Part shown: one piece after another, positions 60,778 to 64,000 of the stretch
Layout of the letters: each line of letters opens with the position of its first letter
Position numbering within the stretch: the stretch's first letter is position 1
Notes under the pieces: model-generated
Database searches by the model: none
The model's input: the letters and a program-made list of their open reading frames with translations, nothing else
Told to the model about the DNA's origin: nothing
Program-made: the position numbers and the translations under genes
DNA from: Lysobacteraceae bacterium
Lineage (GTDB): Bacteria; Pseudomonadota; Gammaproteobacteria; Nevskiales; Nevskiaceae
Length of the DNA: 64,000 nt
Assembly (NCBI GenBank): GCA_013823855.1
Contig: PNMW01000011.1
Coordinates: 1-64,000, forward strand
Reading direction: 5' to 3'

Positions 60778-61905
60778 TCAGAACGGCATCGGGATCCGCA
60801 GGTCCAGCGCCCGCTGCAGCAGCCAGGCCAGCCCGGCGATCGCCACGATCAGCGACCCCGGCACCAGCACCGCATGGCGGAAACCGGCCGAATTCCGGCC
60901 GGCGAAGCACAGCGGCACGACCACGGCGACCAGCGCCAGCTGGGCCAGTTCCACACCGGCATTGAAGGCCAGCAGCGCCGTCACCCGGCCCTGCGCCGGC
61001 AGGCCGAGTTCGAGCAGCGCGCCGGCGATCGCCGCACCGTGGATCAGGCCGAAGAAGCCCGCCAGCAGCCACAGCCGACGCTGCACCATCGGCAGCAGGT
61101 TGTTGAGCCCGGCGAACAGCACCGATGCCGCGACCAGCGCTTCGACCAGCCGCGATGGCGGGCTGAACACGCCGCCGGCTGCGAGCGCGAGGGTCAGCGC
61201 ATGGGCCACGGTGAACGCGGTGACCAGGGCTGCGGTATCGCGCAGCGCCGCGCCCAGCGACAGGGCCGGCACCCAGCCGCCTTTCTTCCGGCGCAGCACC
61301 GCCGGCAGGAACAGGCCGGCGAGGAACAGCATGTGATCGGCACCTTTCCAGACGTGCCAGATGCCTTCATGGAAGTAGGTGCGGAATATCCGTGCCGGTC
61401 GGCCGGAGCCGAACGTCTGCCGGCGCCGGTCGGGCGCGAACACCGCCGTCTGGCTGCCGTCGCCGTAGGCCAGATGGAGCAGGCCGCGATGCTGGGCATC
61501 GATGTCGAACAGCAGGCGATAGTCGATCTCCAGCTGCGCCGGCGCCGACCGGCAGCGCCCGCCGAGGCTCAGCACCGCGTAGCGGCCGTCGCTGTGCTCG
61601 ACGATCTTCAGCGCCGATGCCGCGGCGAGCGGGCAGTCGGCGGCATCGCCGCGGATCGCCAGCCGGCTCAGGGCATGCGCGGTGATCGCCGCTTCGGCGT
61701 GGCGCACTTCGCCCCAGGTGATCGCGCCGTCGGCATCGCCGTCGAGGCCGATCGCGACATCGAGATCGCGCAGCGCGATGTCCCAGCGCAGGTCGACGCG
61801 CTCGGCGTCGATGCGGATCCGCAGGAAGCTGTCGCTGGCCTTGTGCGCCGAGGCACGGCCGGCGCTGCCCAGCAGCAGCGCGATCACCAGCAGCAGGCGG
61901 ATCAC
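60778..61905 (-). CDS. HupE/UreJ-family membrane protein with an EF-hand-like loop
   Basis: The 375-residue protein has a signal peptide, a periplasmic N-terminal domain (about 20-190) and a C-terminal HupE/UreJ-like membrane domain with about six to seven segments and the motif HVWKGADHMLFLAGLFLP. The N-terminal domain has a canonical calcium-type loop, DGDADGAITWGE, at about 54-65. HupE/UreJ proteins move nickel or related metals, but the long N-domain form is not characterised. Its start overlaps the TPR gene stop by four bases. Confidence 0.85.
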   Translation of the reverse strand: MIRLLLVIALLLGSAGRASAHKASDSFLRIRIDAERVDLRWDIALRDLDVAIGLDGDADGAITWGEVRHAEAAITAHALSRLAIRGDAADCPLAAASALKIVEHSDGRYAVLSLGGRCRSAPAQLEIDYRLLFDIDAQHRGLLHLAYGDGSQTAVFAPDRRRQTFGSGRPARIFRTYFHEGIWHVWKGADHMLFLAGLFLPAVLRRKKGGWVPALSLGAALRDTAALVTAFTVAHALTLALAAGGVFSPPSRLVEALVAASVLFAGLNNLLPMVQRRLWLLAGFFGLIHGAAIAGALLELGLPAQGRVTALLAFNAGVELAQLALVAVVVPLCFAGRNSAGFRHAVLVPGSLIVAIAGLAWLLQRALDLRIPMPF

Positions 61906-63113
61906 GGCGCGACCGCCGGAAGCGCGGCTGCGAGTGCGCGCAGGTCAACGTCCTCGATGCCGGTGCTGGCGATCCAGTCGAGCGCCGGCCGGGCGGCGAC
62001 CGGCTGCCGTGCCGCCGCGGCGGCTTCCAGCAGCAGTCGCGCATCGGCCGGTTCGCGCTGGCTCTGCCAGTTGCGCGTTGCCAGTTCCAGCGCGCGCGCC
62101 GGCTCGCGGGTCAGCCGCAGGCGATACAGCGCTTCCTCGCGCAGATGCACGGCCGATTCGCCGCGCAGCCCGGCTTCGGCGAAACGGGCGTCGAGCTGGG
62201 CGATGCTGTCGGCCAGTGCCGGATCACCGAGCGCCGACTGGGCCAGCGCATGGCGCAGCAGCAGGTTGTCGATGCGGGTCTGGTCGCGGGTGATGGCCAG
62301 CGCCTCGCCGGCGCGACCGTTGGCGAGCAGGAAATCGGCCCAGGCGGTCAGCAGGTAGGGATCGTGCCCGCTGCTGGCGTCGAGCGCCGCCAGCGCGTCG
62401 CCGAACGCGGCTTCGGCGCGGCGGCGCTCGCCCCGGCGCGCCTGCATCTCGGCCAGCGCCGTCAGCGCCCAGATCCGTTCGCTGGCGGGGGCGGCCGCGG
62501 ATTCGTCGATCGCCGCAGCCAGCGCCTGCGCGGCCGCGGCGGCGTGACCATCGAGGCTGCGCACGCTGGTGACGCAGACGGCTGCTGCGAGGAGCAGGCT
62601 GCGGGTCGCGAGCAGCGCGTCGCAGTCGGCGAGTGCGGCGTCAGGGCGCCCCTGCACCATCAACACCGTGGCGCGGGTCAGCCGCGCCTGCTGATCGTCC
62701 GGATGCCGGGCGATCAGCGCATCGAGATCGGCCAGCGCGCCGGTGAAATCGTGGCGCTGCTGGCGCAGGGTGGCGCGCAGCAGGCGCACGGCAGGCGGTG
62801 GATCGGCCAGTGCCAGCCACGGCGCCAGCGCCGATTCCGCACGGCCGTGATAGCGCGGATCGGCTTCGGCGCGACCCTGCTCGATCGCCTTGCGGGCGTA
62901 GGCCAGGGCCTGTGGCAGATCGTCCGGGTGGCGCGCCAGCCGGCGTCGCTCGGCGTTCAGCGCGCGCAGCGCCGCCGCGTCGGCCGCGCGCGGTGCCGCC
63001 CGTTCGAGCACGGTGTCGTTGCTGTCGGGGATGAACGGTTCGCGACCGGCCAGCGCAGCGGGCAGGTGGAGCACTGACAGCAGGGCGGCGGCAACGATCG
63101 GGGCGCGAGTCAT
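61902..63113 (-). CDS. Periplasmic TPR-repeat protein
   Basis: The 403-residue protein has a signal peptide (VAAALLSVLHLPAALAG) and about eight helical repeats of the TPR kind, such as DFTGALADLDALIARHPDDQ, QARLTRATVLMVQGRPDAAL and RRGERRRAEAAFGDALAAL. It is likely a scaffold. It is coupled with the HupE-like gene by an ATGA overlap and probably works with it. Upstream gap to the DUF6279 gene is 7 bp. Confidence 0.82.
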   Translation of the reverse strand: MTRAPIVAAALLSVLHLPAALAGREPFIPDSNDTVLERAAPRAADAAALRALNAERRRLARHPDDLPQALAYARKAIEQGRAEADPRYHGRAESALAPWLALADPPPAVRLLRATLRQQRHDFTGALADLDALIARHPDDQQARLTRATVLMVQGRPDAALADCDALLATRSLLLAAAVCVTSVRSLDGHAAAAAQALAAAIDESAAAPASERIWALTALAEMQARRGERRRAEAAFGDALAALDASSGHDPYLLTAWADFLLANGRAGEALAITRDQTRIDNLLLRHALAQSALGDPALADSIAQLDARFAEAGLRGESAVHLREEALYRLRLTREPARALELATRNWQSQREPADARLLLEAAAAARQPVAARPALDWIASTGIEDVDLRALAAALPAVAP

Positions 63114-63120
63114 CCCCGCC

Positions 63121-63996
63121 TTACGGCGCGGCAGACGCGACGGACGCGCCGCGTCGCGACAGCCGCTCGAAATCGTCGGCCAGCTCGCGCACGGTGGCCT
63201 TCAAGCGGTCGCGTTGCCGGGTGTCGGCGGCATCGAGCAGGCGCGCCAGCAGGACCCGCTCGCGCGCCTGCGCGGCATCGCTGCGCGCCCTTTCGCGGGG
63301 ATCGGCAGCGGCGATGAGCCGGTCGGTCAGCCCCGGTTCGCTGCGTGTCGCCAGGCCGGCGATCAGTCGCTGGTGGCGGGCCAGTCGGGCCGCCGCGTGC
63401 TCGGCCGGCGTGCGCAGCTGCGGCTGTTCGCTGATCCAGGCGGCATCGAGCAGCGCCCGTTGCCGGTCGTTCAGCTTGCCGATCCAGCGGTCGAGGCTGT
63501 TGCGCCATTCCCGCAGCCAGAGCTTGCGGCGATCTTCGAGGCTGTCGTCGGCGTGCTCGCGGGCTTCCTCGTCGATGGCCGTCCGCTGCCGTGCGTCGTA
63601 GGCGGTGACTTGCGCGTCGCCGAGCCGGGTCAGCAGCCGTTCGGCACCGGGTTGGGCCCGCTCCCACAATTGCTTGCCGTGCGCCTCGGCCTTGCCGAGC
63701 ATGGCGATGATCGCTGCGCCCAGGTCGGCGTTGCCGTCGATGGCGTCGGCCAGCGCGCGCAGGTCGGCCGCGTACAGCGGCAGCTGGGTCTGGCGATGCC
63801 ATTGGTGGAGCGCGCGGAATTCGTCGCGGAACGCGGCTTTCTGGGCATCGTCGAGGTCGATCTCGCTGTCGACTTCCCAGAGCGCCAGGCGTTCGAGGTT
63901 GTCGTACGCGAGCTTCAGGCCGGTGCTGCAGCCGACGGTCGCCAGCAGCAGGAGCAGCGACAGGGCGGCGGCGAGCGAACGCAGCGGAAGGGTCAT
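63121..63996 (-). CDS. DUF6279 family lipoprotein
   Basis: The 291-residue protein has a lipobox (LLATVGCSTG, Cys23) and a helical, charged body with LKLAYDNLERLALWEVDSEIDL. Arg-rich helices follow (DRLIAAADPRERARSDAAQA). The DUF6279 assignment is from the N-terminal pattern; function is unknown. The ATG at 63996 lies four bases inside the right edge of the window, so its promoter is not seen. It is co-oriented with the TPR and HupE-like genes with a 7-bp gap. Confidence 0.8.
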   Translation of the reverse strand: MTLPLRSLAAALSLLLLLATVGCSTGLKLAYDNLERLALWEVDSEIDLDDAQKAAFRDEFRALHQWHRQTQLPLYAADLRALADAIDGNADLGAAIIAMLGKAEAHGKQLWERAQPGAERLLTRLGDAQVTAYDARQRTAIDEEAREHADDSLEDRRKLWLREWRNSLDRWIGKLNDRQRALLDAAWISEQPQLRTPAEHAAARLARHQRLIAGLATRSEPGLTDRLIAAADPRERARSDAAQARERVLLARLLDAADTRQRDRLKATVRELADDFERLSRRGASVASAAP

Positions 63997-64000
63997 CGGG

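Noticed and set aside
1-64000. tRNA, rRNA, CRISPR arrays, integrases or transposases
   Set aside because: I saw no cloverleaf with a GTTCRANNC arm, no regular spaced repeats and no recombinase motif.

Overview
This is a high-GC window of about 64 kb from a bacterial chromosome, read as a proteobacterium and most likely a gammaproteobacterium. The evidence is the order rph-rdgB-hemW, a PlsB-type acyltransferase, type II citrate synthase, MsrPQ, SufE, TypA and many TonB/lipoprotein-type envelope genes. A Nevskiales/Solimonadaceae or Xanthomonadales-like lineage fits, but no rRNA or tRNA gene is present to fix this. Nothing looks like a prophage, plasmid, intact insertion sequence or CRISPR array. 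The organism appears to be an aerobe with a rich periplasm that uses aromatics and peptides.

Layout. 0-6.2 kb: a methyltransferase, a LysR regulator, and a divergent five-gene cluster for salicylate 5-hydroxylation and gentisate cleavage (gentisate dioxygenase, fumarylpyruvate hydrolase, an alpha/beta hydrolase, and the Rieske oxygenase large and small subunits). The electron-transfer partners and the maleylpyruvate isomerase are not here. 6.2-13.2 kb: housekeeping genes (SufE, MsrP-MsrQ, RNase PH, RdgB, HemW, a duplicated CPXCG zinc-ribbon protein, ribosomal protein L31, citrate synthase) with two clear intrinsic terminators. 13.2-26.8 kb: a long leftward block with a histidine acid phosphatase, a HerA/DUF853 ATPase, a beta-helix/diheme-cytochrome fusion lipoprotein, an unknown secreted protein, and a compact set of beta-propeller protein, ModE-type regulator, TonB-dependent receptor, 177-aa periplasmic protein and DUF1111 diheme protein. 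A sequence matching a ModE half-site lies just upstream of the receptor, so this set is a candidate molybdenum-responsive outer-membrane system.

26.9-33.4 kb: a TetR regulator divergent from a DUF1329 protein, DUF4124 and PspC proteins, an FKBP lipoprotein and PlsB. 33.5-39.3 kb: a peptide-use group (POT transporter, M2 peptidyl-dipeptidase, DUF885 peptidase-like protein). 39.4-43.7 kb: QmcA/NfeD membrane pair, a hemolysin III-type membrane protein, PPK2 kinase, an NAD-binding protein and a hotdog thioesterase. 43.8-49.5 kb: a glucose/sorbosone-dehydrogenase-like propeller fused to the same cytochrome module seen at 16-19 kb, a class I amidotransferase, a sigma-54-like promoter followed at once by a terminator-like hairpin, a propeller protein, UppP and a pteridine-reductase-like SDR. 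A 130-bp element with long inverted ends follows.

49.7-64 kb: NRDE protein, EcsC, a GNAT/RimK-like ligase pair, VOC protein, a small lipoprotein, an operon of amidase, SRPBCC protein and YVTN propeller, TypA, DUF4197 protein, and a HupE-like/TPR/DUF6279 group at the right edge. Large open frames antisense to real genes are common here because of the GC bias and were left out.
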